This document shows, in pieces, positions 15,700 through 24,900 of a DNA stretch of 41,226 bases. Position 1 is the stretch's first letter. Each line of letters starts with the position of its first letter. This stretch comes from ChocPot-Mid sp043804925 (GTDB lineage: Bacteria; Bacteroidota; Ignavibacteria; Kapaibacteriales; UBA2268). Made by a program: the position numbers and the translations under genes. Location of the stretch: contig JAZDIP010000041.1 of assembly GCA_043804925.1 (NCBI GenBank), forward strand, positions 1 to 41,226, read 5' to 3'. The notes under the pieces were generated by a model. It was not told the origin of the DNA. It searched no databases and saw only the letters and a list, made by a program, of their open reading frames with translations.

Positions 15700-17826
15700 T
15701 TAATTCTTATAAATTTTCATTAAAGGACAATCCTTTTCTGTTGAGTCTGAATGTGACACATCGTAAACTCCCAAAATTGCTTTTTCCATCGTTGGATAAA
15801 TATTTTCCATCCCAATATTTTCCAGCAAATGAGTTCGTTTACATAAACTCATAACCGTTTCATTAACTCCACTGAACGCAATTCCGTATCCGGCACTTCT
15901 TACTCTGTTAATTAGCAAAGCCAAAGCTTCTTCACCGGAAGCATCCATATCGTTTATACCATTACAAACGATTATGATATATTTCAATTTTGATTTTTGT
16001 TTTATTCTTTTATTTACTTCATCTTCCAAATAACTTGCATTTGCAAAGAACAGCGGTCCCTCAAATCTTATCAAAGATATATGCTCACATTCACAGAGTT
16101 TGTGTGTTTCGCTGTCTTTCAAGGACTCATCGTCGTGTCTGGCTAAAGTTGAAACTTTTGGTCTCATACTGTTATACAGAAAAACCACGAGTGAAAGGGC
16201 AATTCCGGTATATATGCCATTTTCCAAATGTGGTGCAAAAGCAAGTGTTACTACAAACGTGATTACTGATATTATACCATCGTACCATTTTGCCTTCCAT
16301 GCATGCATGAAACCGCTTACGTTAATCAAACCGATAACTGCCAACATTATTATGGCTGCCAAAACAGATTGAGGTAAATGATACAACAATGGTGTAAAGA
16401 ACAGTAAACTTATCACAACCATCAAGCTTGTTACGACACTTGACATACCCGTTAAAGCTCCTGACTGTAGGTTAACGGCACTTCTCGAAAAAGAACCGGA
16501 CACAGGATAACTTTGCCCAAATGAGCCAATAATATTGGCAAGCCCCTGACCAATAAGTTCCTGATTCGGATTTATTCTTTGACCTGTTTTTGATGCCATT
16601 GCTTTTGCGATTGCTATTGCTTCCATAAAACCAAGGAGAGAAATAATAATGGCAAATGGCAATAATTTTAAAATAAATGCAATATTTAAACTTGGAATTT
16701 GGAATGCCGGTAAACCTGCAGGAATATTACCTACAACTTCTCCACCTCCCATAATTATTAACGAATCCGGTTTCAGATATTTATTGCCTATTTTCAACCT
16801 CCAAATCAGGTTATCAGTTTCAATATTTTTTTCGGATTTATTCGCTAATGTATAATAATCTCTTTTATTTTCGTAGTATTTGCACAATTTTAATTTTCTT
16901 ATAACGGATTTTAATTTTGATAACTTAAGTTTGTTTTCTTCAATTCTAAATTGCGTTCTGGATAAGGCATGACGGGCTTCCAACAAATCAACACCATTAA
17001 TTTTATTGTTTTCAAGCTCTTCAATATGCTTGTTTCTTTTTGTCAGTTCATCTCCTAAAACCTTGATAGTATCAACCGTATGATTGAATTTGGAAATTTT
17101 ATTGAGTAAAAATGATGAGTTAATTTGTTCCAGTTTAATGTTCTTATTATTTTCAAATCCTATCAAGTAAGAAATAATTGTAGCAATTAATACCGCTATC
17201 AATACATAAGGTATTCTTGGATTAATCCTTTTAATAAAATACATTATGATAATGGCTCCAATACCAATTAATAATGTTGGCAAATGTGTGTAATTTATTG
17301 CCGAATCAACAACATTAATGATTGTCTGATAATGATGTTCGGCACTATCAACATTTACCCCAAATAATTTAGATAATTGAGAAGTAGCAATGATAATAGC
17401 TGCTGCATTAGTGAATCCATTTACTACGGGATGCGAAAGAAAATTGATAATTGCACCTAAACGTAAGACTCCTAACAAGAATTGAAAGACACCAACCGTA
17501 AAGGCAAGTATTATTGCATAAAGGATAAACTCATTGCTGCCTATTGAAGCAAAGGGTCCTAAAGTTGCTGCAGTCATCAATGAGACTATAGCTACAGGTC
17601 CTGTTGCTAATTGATGACTTGAACCAAAAAGTGCGGCAATCATTGGTGGTAAAAAAGAAGCATAAAGTCCGTAATAAGCAGGAAGTCCGGCTAATTGTGC
17701 ATAAGCCATTGATTGTGGTATCAATACAAGAGCTACAGTTAAACCGGCGACGAAATCACTTTTAAAGTAATTTTTATTGTAACCGTTAAACCATCTTAGG
17801 AAAGGCAATATTCTATTAATATCCAT
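15700..17826 (-). CDS. SulP family anion transporter with STAS domain and helical insertion
   Basis: A 708-residue inner-membrane transporter of the SLC26/SulP family, which move sulfate, bicarbonate or dicarboxylates. The family motif GLTVALVLIPQSMAYAQLAGLPAYYGLYASFLP spans residues 29-60. The later core includes GNIPAGLPAFQIP at 366 and GSFGQSYPVSGSFSRSAVN at 434. The C-terminal STAS domain (about 575-690) keeps the phosphorylatable MDASG motif with Ser630. An extra hydrophilic segment of about 135 residues (225-362) lies between a membrane helix and the GNIPAGLP loop. It is rich in Lys/Glu/Leu with heptad-like spacing (EELENNKINGVDLLEARHAL, then RIEENKLKLSKLKSVIRKLK). First gene of the six-gene unit; the substrate cannot be read from sequence. 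Confidence 0.9.
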   Translation of the reverse strand: MDINRILPFLRWFNGYNKNYFKSDFVAGLTVALVLIPQSMAYAQLAGLPAYYGLYASFLPPMIAALFGSSHQLATGPVAIVSLMTAATLGPFASIGSNEFILYAIILAFTVGVFQFLLGVLRLGAIINFLSHPVVNGFTNAAAIIIATSQLSKLFGVNVDSAEHHYQTIINVVDSAINYTHLPTLLIGIGAIIIMYFIKRINPRIPYVLIAVLIATIISYLIGFENNKNIKLEQINSSFLLNKISKFNHTVDTIKVLGDELTKRNKHIEELENNKINGVDLLEARHALSRTQFRIEENKLKLSKLKSVIRKLKLCKYYENKRDYYTLANKSEKNIETDNLIWRLKIGNKYLKPDSLIIMGGGEVVGNIPAGLPAFQIPSLNIAFILKLLPFAIIISLLGFMEAIAIAKAMASKTGQRINPNQELIGQGLANIIGSFGQSYPVSGSFSRSAVNLQSGALTGMSSVVTSLMVVISLLFFTPLLYHLPQSVLAAIIMLAVIGLINVSGFMHAWKAKWYDGIISVITFVVTLAFAPHLENGIYTGIALSLVVFLYNSMRPKVSTLARHDDESLKDSETHKLCECEHISLIRFEGPLFFANASYLEDEVNKRIKQKSKLKYIIIVCNGINDMDASGEEALALLINRVRSAGYGIAFSGVNETVMSLCKRTHLLENIGMENIYPTMEKAILGVYDVSHSDSTEKDCPLMKIYKN

Positions 17827-17925
17827 ATTTCCTTTGTTAATAATGTTACAGAAACATCTTAAATTAAGGAAAATAATCCTTTTTTGCTCTTATATACTTA
17901 ATTATGTATTATTCAATGTTGTTAA

Positions 17926-19746
17926 TTATAAATGTATGAGTAAAACAATAACCTTTTCACCTCTCAGCACATCAACATTAATCGTTTGCCCCGGTTCCAG
18001 TTTATTTAGTCTTGCCATGTATTCGTAGATATCTTTTATCGGTTTGCCGTCTATTGCAATTATTCTGTCACCTTTTTTCAAACCTCCTAATTCAGCGGGG
18101 CTGTCTTTAGTAACTCCACCGACACCTACCCCCGGCTTCTCAGAATCGCCAAATTCAGGCATAAAGCCAAGAGTTACTTTATATCTGCCTTTTTCCGAGC
18201 GTGTTTTTGGTCCCGCTTCAGTAAAAGTCAATGATTGTTCTCTGTTTGCAACATCAAGAATTATATTGTATATAAAATAAAGAATTTGTTTTTCACCTTG
18301 GGTATTGATTTTATTTATGTCGTCTTCAGGTTTATGGTAATCCTCATGTGGTCCAGTTGAAAAGAAAAATACCGGAATATTCTCAGCATAAAAAGGAGCA
18401 TGGTCGGATGGTCCAAAACCATGAGCAGATCTTGAACTGTTAAGGGTATATTCCTGTAAGTGATAATCAAGTAACGAATCTGTTTCTTTGGATGTTCCGG
18501 TACCACCCACTAAAATTGTATTATCCTCTTTCAATCTGCCGAGCATATCGAAATTGAACATTGCTTTAATATTTTTTATTTCAACTGGTGAATTTTTAAT
18601 GAAATAAGATGAGCCCAAAATGCCCATCTCTTCAGCAGAAAACGCAATGAAGATTATGTTGCGTTTTATCGCAGGATAGTGAGAAGAAAGCAATCTATAA
18701 TTGTTAATTTTTCTTGCTAACTCAATTACTCCTGCCACTCCTGATGCATTGTCATCGGCTCCATGGTGAACCGCAGTAGTGTCAGGCTTTCTTGAGCCGG
18801 AACCGGGACCGCCAAAACCTAAATGGTCATAATGAGCACCTACTACTATATACTCATCGCTTTGTTTATCTGAAGGGAGTAATCCTATAACATTTTGAGT
18901 TCTGGACTTCTCTTGAATTACTTCTGTATTTGCCTCGACTTTGACTGATAATTTAAAACTGTACGGCTTTTGATTTTTGTTTAGTTCCTTTTCGAGTTTT
19001 TCGATTGTCTTGCTTGTATCTGCGATTAATTGATTAGCCAATGCTCTTGTTATATTTATAACAGGAATATCTGTGCGTGAATCCGATTTATCGTAATTTA
19101 ATGAGAGTAATTCATCCTTTTTATTCAGATTTACTCCGGCAACAAATAAAACTCCTTTAGCTCCATGGTCTTTTGCTGTTAAAACTTTGCTTCGTGCTTC
19201 GCTGTAATTTGAAAACCGGCTGTCGGATTTATCCATTTCAGGGTCACCTAATAGCATCATAACCCATTTTCCCTGGATATCAACTGAGGAATAATCATTC
19301 CATTTTAAAGTATCCTTATCAATATCAAACCCATAGCCAATAAAAACTGCTTCTGCAATTAGATTTGCATTACCTGTAAAAGAAAAGGGTGTGAAATCTT
19401 TATTAAATAAAGCATCGGTGTTGCCAAATTTTAAATTGTTATTATCTGTTGCTTTAACTTCTGTAATAACTTGAAAATACTGGAAGTAATTATCTGCTAA
19501 TGGCTTCAATCCAATTGCTTTAAATTGTTCCCGAATATATTCAGCGGCTAAATCTCCGCCTTTTTCCCCGGGTTTTCGACCTTGGAATTCCTCAGATGAT
19601 AAAACCTCTATATGCTTTTTTATGTCCTCAATTTTTATTTCCTGAGCTTGTAAATTGATTACAAAAAATAATATAAAGAGTATCGTCACACTGAGCTTGT
19701 CAAAGTGTGAATTATTTATGTTTGATATTTGATAACGATTTTTCAT
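17926..19746 (-). CDS. Secreted M28-family metallopeptidase with PA-like and PDZ domains
   Basis: A 606-residue exported aminopeptidase-like protein. The hydrophobic signal (TILFILFFVINLQAQ) starts at about residue 21, later than usual. The first 20 residues (including HFDKLSV) are encoded partly by a palindromic repeat; a GTG at residue 20 is a plausible alternative start. A PA-like insert lies at about 110-230. Zinc-site motifs are GAHYDHLGFGG, HHGADDNASGVAG, AFSAEEMGILGS, FNFDMLGR and the final His in STGPHEDYHKPEDD, so the two-zinc site looks complete. A PDZ domain (KDSPAELGGLKKGDRIIAIDGKPI) closes the protein. It probably trims peptides in the periplasm or outside. Stands between endonuclease III and SulP on the same strand, separated by spacers of about 70-100 bp. 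Confidence 0.92.
   Translation of the reverse strand: MKNRYQISNINNSHFDKLSVTILFILFFVINLQAQEIKIEDIKKHIEVLSSEEFQGRKPGEKGGDLAAEYIREQFKAIGLKPLADNYFQYFQVITEVKATDNNNLKFGNTDALFNKDFTPFSFTGNANLIAEAVFIGYGFDIDKDTLKWNDYSSVDIQGKWVMMLLGDPEMDKSDSRFSNYSEARSKVLTAKDHGAKGVLFVAGVNLNKKDELLSLNYDKSDSRTDIPVINITRALANQLIADTSKTIEKLEKELNKNQKPYSFKLSVKVEANTEVIQEKSRTQNVIGLLPSDKQSDEYIVVGAHYDHLGFGGPGSGSRKPDTTAVHHGADDNASGVAGVIELARKINNYRLLSSHYPAIKRNIIFIAFSAEEMGILGSSYFIKNSPVEIKNIKAMFNFDMLGRLKEDNTILVGGTGTSKETDSLLDYHLQEYTLNSSRSAHGFGPSDHAPFYAENIPVFFFSTGPHEDYHKPEDDINKINTQGEKQILYFIYNIILDVANREQSLTFTEAGPKTRSEKGRYKVTLGFMPEFGDSEKPGVGVGGVTKDSPAELGGLKKGDRIIAIDGKPIKDIYEYMARLNKLEPGQTINVDVLRGEKVIVLLIHL
19686..19710. repeat. Palindromic GAGCTTGTC element within the M28 peptidase start
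   Basis: Arms TCACACT and AGTGTGA flank the core GAGCTTGTCAA. The core is the one seen in the GH57 gene, but both arms differ from CATCCT/AGGATG while staying complementary to each other. The element lies in the first 20 codons of the peptidase, before the hydrophobic signal. Confidence 0.8.
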
Positions 19747-19819
19747 ATAGATAGACTTAATTTAAACATCAGTTCTGTTAATAAATATTTAATGTCGAAT
19801 ACATAGCCAAAATATTACC

Positions 19820-20470
19820 TTACCTCTCATCAACAACAGCCGATGGGCACAACTGGGATATTATACAAATATCACATTTTGGTCTTCTGGCTATGCAAAC
19901 CTTTCTTCCATGATTTATTATGTAATGAGTGAAAATTCGCCATTCTTTTTCAGGTACCATTTCGTTTAAGGATTTTTCAATTTTTCCGGCATTATTTGTT
20001 TCAACAAGTCCTAATTTGTTTGATAATCTAATAACATGTGTATCCACGACAATACCTTCGGCTTTAAAGCAATGACCTAAAATAACGTTTGCAGTTTTTC
20101 TGCCCACACCGGGTAAAGATAAAAGTTCATCCATAGTATCAGGCACTTGTCCATTAAATTTATCAATTAGTACCTTCGAGGAATCCTTGATTTTTTTTGC
20201 TTTTGCCTTGTAGTATCCGGTCGAGAAAATCATTTTTTCCAATTCTTCCCGTTTAATTTTTACAAAATCCTTTGGAGTTTTATATTTTTTGAATAGTCTT
20301 TCTGTTACCATATTTACTCTTTTATCGGTGCATTGAGCAGAAAGTATAGTTGCAACCAATAACTGAAAAGGATTTCCAAACTCTAAGGCAATGTCGGCTT
20401 CAGGGTATTCCAAAGCTAAAATCTTCGTGATTTTAGCTAGACAAGTCTTCTTTTTTCTCAAACTTTCCAT
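19820..20470 (-). CDS. nth: Endonuclease III
   Basis: A 216-residue bifunctional DNA glycosylase/AP lyase that removes oxidised pyrimidines in base-excision repair. The helix-hairpin-helix motif LPGVGRKTANVIL carries the catalytic Lys125, and Asp143 in VVDTHVIRLSNKLGL is the second catalytic residue. The C-terminal iron-sulfur loop has the standard spacing, Cys192-x6-Cys199-x2-Cys202-x5-Cys208. Length and motif order match the family. Its ATG faces rsmG across about 150 bp, so the two genes probably have divergent promoters in that gap. Confidence 0.97.
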   Translation of the reverse strand: MESLRKKKTCLAKITKILALEYPEADIALEFGNPFQLLVATILSAQCTDKRVNMVTERLFKKYKTPKDFVKIKREELEKMIFSTGYYKAKAKKIKDSSKVLIDKFNGQVPDTMDELLSLPGVGRKTANVILGHCFKAEGIVVDTHVIRLSNKLGLVETNNAGKIEKSLNEMVPEKEWRIFTHYIINHGRKVCIARRPKCDICIISQLCPSAVVDER

Positions 20471-20622
20471 TGTTTATTTAAACTATTTTTACTAATACAA
20501 CATGCAAAAATAGTATTATATATGGAGTTAAGGAAATAAAACAAAAATTAATAAAAATCTTTTCATCTTATTAACGTTTTAAGAAATTATAATTATAAAA
20601 GATTGAATTAAATTTTAAAAAT

Positions 20623-21285
20623 ATGGATTTATTAGAGTTTTGGACAATTTGTTCTGCAAACAATATTGTGTTGGACAGGGAGCAAATGAAATTAATCGAA
20701 AGGTATCGTGATGAATTGAAATATTGGAACAGTAAAGTCAATATGATATCAAGGCAGGAGGAGGATGAAATTTTAGAAAAGCAAATTTTACACTCATTAT
20801 CCATATTAAAATATGTTGATTTGAAAGTAAAGGCAAAATGTTTGGATATAGGTACCGGTGGAGGTTTACCGGGCATATCATTAAAAATTGCAAGGCAGGA
20901 TATTGATATGCTGATGATTGATTCAATTCAAAAGAAAATTAAAATGACTGAAATGTTTGCAAAACATACAGGATTAAAAAAAATTGAAGTTTTTTGCACA
21001 AGAGCAGAAACAATGGCAGAACAAAATAAATATGTTAATTCATTCGATTATATTTTTGCAAGAGCTGTTAAAAAGATTAACGTAGTATTGAATTGGATTA
21101 AACCATTGCTAAAGAAAGATGGCTCTGTTATTTTCCTGAAAGGCGGAAATTTGAATGAAGAAATTGATGAAGCAAAAAAATATTCTTCAAATTTGGAAGT
21201 CCGTGAAGTTGGAATTAAAATTAATGGTTTCCCTTGGTTTGAAGAGAATGAAAAGAAAGTAATTATATGTACAAACTTAATATGA
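20623..21285 (+). CDS. rsmG: 16S rRNA (guanine(527)-N7)-methyltransferase
   Basis: A 220-residue SAM-dependent methyltransferase that modifies G527 of 16S rRNA. The SAM-binding motif is CLDIGTGGGLPGISLKIA near residue 70, preceded by the family hallmark YWNSKVNMISRQEEDEILEKQILHSL. FDYIFARAVKKINVVLNWIKPLLKKDG and VIFLKGG follow in the expected places. The stop codon overlaps the ATG of the DUF4159 gene in an ATGA arrangement, so downstream translation is probably coupled. No mnmG or parAB genes, common neighbours of rsmG, are present here. Confidence 0.96.
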   Translation: MDLLEFWTICSANNIVLDREQMKLIERYRDELKYWNSKVNMISRQEEDEILEKQILHSLSILKYVDLKVKAKCLDIGTGGGLPGISLKIARQDIDMLMIDSIQKKIKMTEMFAKHTGLKKIEVFCTRAETMAEQNKYVNSFDYIFARAVKKINVVLNWIKPLLKKDGSVIFLKGGNLNEEIDEAKKYSSNLEVREVGIKINGFPWFEENEKKVIICTNLI

Positions 21286-21968
21286 AAAGAACTATTATTA
21301 TAAATATAATATTGGCAATAATCCTTACTTTGCTTCAGATAAGTCCTTTATCTGCTCAAAAGGAGAAAGAAAACAGTTTGTTCCAATTGGTTCGTGTGAA
21401 ATATTCAGGTGGTGGAGATTGGTACAATGACCCGACAGGGGATGTTAACATGATGAAATTCCTTGCAAAAAATACAAATATAAAGGTAAATCCAATTTAC
21501 AAGTTTGTTGATTTATCTTCCGATAATTTGTTTATGTATCCTGTCCTTTTTTTAACGGGGCATGGAAATGTAAATTTCTCGACACAGGAAGCAAGAAACT
21601 TAAGGGCTTATTTGGAAAATGGCGGTTTCCTTTATATTGACGATGATTATGGATTAGACCCTTATATCAGAAAGGAAATGAAGAAAGTATTTCCCGAACA
21701 GGAATTTGTAGAATTGCCATTTAATTACGGAATTTATAATATCCAATACAAGTTTCCAAATGGTCTCCCAAAAATTCATAAACATGATGACAAAGCTCCT
21801 CAGGGCTTTGGACTTTTTCACAATAAAAGATTATGTGTTTTTTATGGCTTTGAATCAAATATTGGGGATGGCTGGGTTGACCCGGATATCTACAATGACC
21901 CGGAAGAAAGACGTCAGCAAGCATTTAAAATGGGAACAAATATTATTGTTTGGGCTTTAACACATTAA
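21282..21968 (+). CDS. DUF4159 family exported protein
   Basis: I place the start at the ATG at 21282, which overlaps the rsmG stop (ATGA), rather than at an ATG five codons upstream, because a signal peptide then begins properly (MKRTIIINIILAIILTLLQ ... LSAQ). The 228-residue product matches DUF4159: FQLVRVKYSGGGDWYNDP, MMKFLAKNTNIKVNP, MYPVLFLTGHGNVNFSTQEARNLRAYLENGGFLYIDDDYGLD, and GFGLFHNKRLCVFYGFESNIGDGW. The fold resembles glutamine-amidotransferase-like domains without obvious catalytic residues. In many genomes DUF4159 sits beside MoxR-ATPase/DUF58/BatA genes; here only the DUF4175 partner is present, 9 bp downstream. Function unknown. Confidence 0.9.
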   Translation: MKRTIIINIILAIILTLLQISPLSAQKEKENSLFQLVRVKYSGGGDWYNDPTGDVNMMKFLAKNTNIKVNPIYKFVDLSSDNLFMYPVLFLTGHGNVNFSTQEARNLRAYLENGGFLYIDDDYGLDPYIRKEMKKVFPEQEFVELPFNYGIYNIQYKFPNGLPKIHKHDDKAPQGFGLFHNKRLCVFYGFESNIGDGWVDPDIYNDPEERRQQAFKMGTNIIVWALTH

Positions 21969-21977
21969 GATAAAAAA

Positions 21978-24900
21978 ATGAACGATTATACACTTAAATA
22001 TGATGAATTAGTTAGTAGAATCAGGAAAACAAGAAGAAAAGAAAGTCACTTACTTCTACTTACAAGTTTCCTGAATGTACTTTCTATTTTTTTAATAGCA
22101 TTATTGGTTGCCAGTAGCATTGAACTTATTGCGTTTGGTGATAATACTTTTAGAACAACTTTAGCCCTGATCTTAATTCTAATTGGATTAACAGCTTTTG
22201 TCTACCTTGTAACAGCGCCCTTGCTTCGTTTTGCCGGTATTAAATACAAACCGACAATTGAAGAATTTGCCCTTAGAATTGGTGATAATTTTCCGGACAT
22301 CAAAGATAAAATATGTAATGTAATTCAGCTAATATCAAAAATTGAAAAGAAGGAACAAAGACCTGACAATACTTCAAAATTATTGACATTAGCCGCTTTT
22401 GATAAAGTTTCAGGGCAGGCATTTGATAAGGATTTTAATGTTGTAATTCAAAAAAAAGATTTTAAGAAGTCACTTATATATTTTACTTCATCAGCTATTT
22501 TAGTTATGATGCTGTTCTTCATTTTTCAATCTTCATTAGGAGCTTCGCTTTATAGGATAATTCATTTTAATAAATCTTTTATCCCACCTGCACCTTTTAC
22601 TTTAAGTGCTGAACCAAAAAAAGCAAGTATTCTTCGTGGAAATAAAACAGTGATTGGGATTAAATCCGAAGGACGCGCTCCTGACAAAATAACGTTATTT
22701 GTTAAAGAAGAAAAACAAAAGGATTATGACGAATACATAATAACTGCAGATTCAATCGGTTCATTTTCTTATGAATTTGCCTCTTTGAAAGAAACTATAT
22801 CCTTTTATGCAGAAGCTGACTGGCTAAGCACTAAAGTAAGGTCAGATACGGGATTGATTAAAATAATCGAGAGACCTTTTGTTCGTTCTTTTAGTGGAAC
22901 AATCGTATTTCCAAATTATACAAAAATGTCAGCTAAAAAAATTGATGAACAGAATGCAAATGTTTCCGCTTTGAAAGGGAGTAGGGTTAATATTAATTTA
23001 ATTGCAAATAAGGATATAAAATCTGCAGAAATTGTGTTAGAGGTAAGCAAAAAAGCTTCCGGATTTGATTCAATTCAAATAGCTTCGAATTCTAATACAG
23101 ATTTAATCTCAGGAAAAGAACTTATAGATACAATACATTTTAAAATGAAAATTAGCGGCAGAAAAGCATTTGGTAGTTTTCCGGTTACTGCTTCGGGTTT
23201 CTATTATTTAAAGATTAATGATTTTTCCGGAAAAGAAAATGAAGACCCAATTAAATATTCAGTTGTCTCCCTTAGCGATGATGAGCCAACTATTTCTTTA
23301 ATTGAACCCATACTTGATGTACAAATTGATGAGAATGCATTATTACCAATTCGTGTAGCAATTGCGGATGATTACGGATTTACGAAATTGAAATTAAATT
23401 ACAAGCTTCTGCAATCCAGATATTCATCTCCAATGCAGGATTACAAATCCTTCAATATTCCTGTTTCTTCAAATGAGTTAGCTATTGAAATCCCGTACAT
23501 TTGGGATTTGAGTAATGTTAAAATTTCACCCGATGATATTTATGAATATTATCTTGAGATATTTGACAATGATATTGTGGAAGGTCCTAAATCTGCAAGG
23601 ACACAAACATTAATGGTGAAATTGCCTTCTCTGGAAGAAGTTTTGAATCAGGTTGACAAAGAACAGGAAAAAGTAGAAAAAGAACTCGACAATGTTCTTA
23701 AAAAAGCAGAGAATGTTAAAAAAGAACTTCAAGAGCTTAACCAGGAATTGCTGAAAAAGCAAGATGCAAAAAACATTGACTGGAAAGACAAGAAAAAAGC
23801 TGAAGAAATAATGAAAAAGCAGGAAGAAATCCAGCAAAAGTTATCTGATATACAAAAGAATATTGAGAAAATGACTAACAATTTGCAGGAAAAAAACGCT
23901 ATTTCACAAGAAACTTTAGAAAAATATATCGAACTTCAAAAATTGATGAATGAAGTCAATTCACCTGAGCTTAGGAACTTACAGCAAAGTCTTGAAAAAG
24001 CAATGAAACAAATGACTCCTGAACAAATTCAGGAAGCTATGAAGCAAGTTAAATTCGATGAGGAGAAATTCCGAAAAAGCATTGAAAGAACTATGAATAT
24101 TCTGAAACGTTTGAAAGCAGAACAAAAAGCAGATGCCATCAAAAAGCAGGCAGATGAATTAACCGAAAAGCAAAAAGACCTGGAAAAGCAGGCTGATAAT
24201 ATTAATCCTGAAAATTCACAAAAAAGGGAAGAACTTGCTAAAAAACAAGAAAATTTGAAAGAAGACTTCAAAAAGATGGCTGATGAGTTGAGAGAACTCG
24301 AAAAGCTTATGAAGGAGCTTGCTGATATGCCCAAGGAGGAATTGCAGGAAGCAAAAGATGCTCTAAATGAGAATTCTACTCAAAATGAAATGAATGAATC
24401 AGAGCAATCCATGAAGAACGGTGATATGAAAAGTGCTAAAAAATCACAGCAAAAAGCCGCATCCAATATGAAGAATTTTTCTAATAAAATGAAAAATCTT
24501 AAAGATAAAATGCAGGAAAAAGGCATGAAAGAAGCAATGAGACAAATGCAAAAAGCAATATCCGATATGCTCAAACTATCCGAATCCCAGGAAAAAGTAA
24601 AGGATAAAACACAATCCTCAGATTATAATTCAACTCAATTGCGAGAATTACTGTCTGAGCAGGCAAATGTCAATCAAGCACTTACAAATACTATAAATGG
24701 ATTGTCTGAACTTTCTCAAAAGTCATTTGCCGTTACTCCCCAGATGGGCAAACAATTAGGAGATGCTCTAAAAAATATGGACAATGCTTTGAAGCAAATG
24801 AATGATGGTAATACCGGAGGTGCATCAAAAAGCCAGACAAACGCTATGTCTTCAATGAACCAGGCAGCTTTAAGCATGCAAAGTATGTTAAGCCAAATGC

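Noticed and set aside
17866..17885. Hairpin AAGGA / TCCTT followed by T's between the M28 and SulP genes
   Set aside because: The stem is only 5 bp and the T-run is on the plus strand, where no gene ends.
19641..19650. CCTGAGCTTG in the M28 peptidase gene, resembling the palindromic repeat core
   Set aside because: It encodes the QAQE after the signal peptide, and no complementary arms flank it; probably chance.
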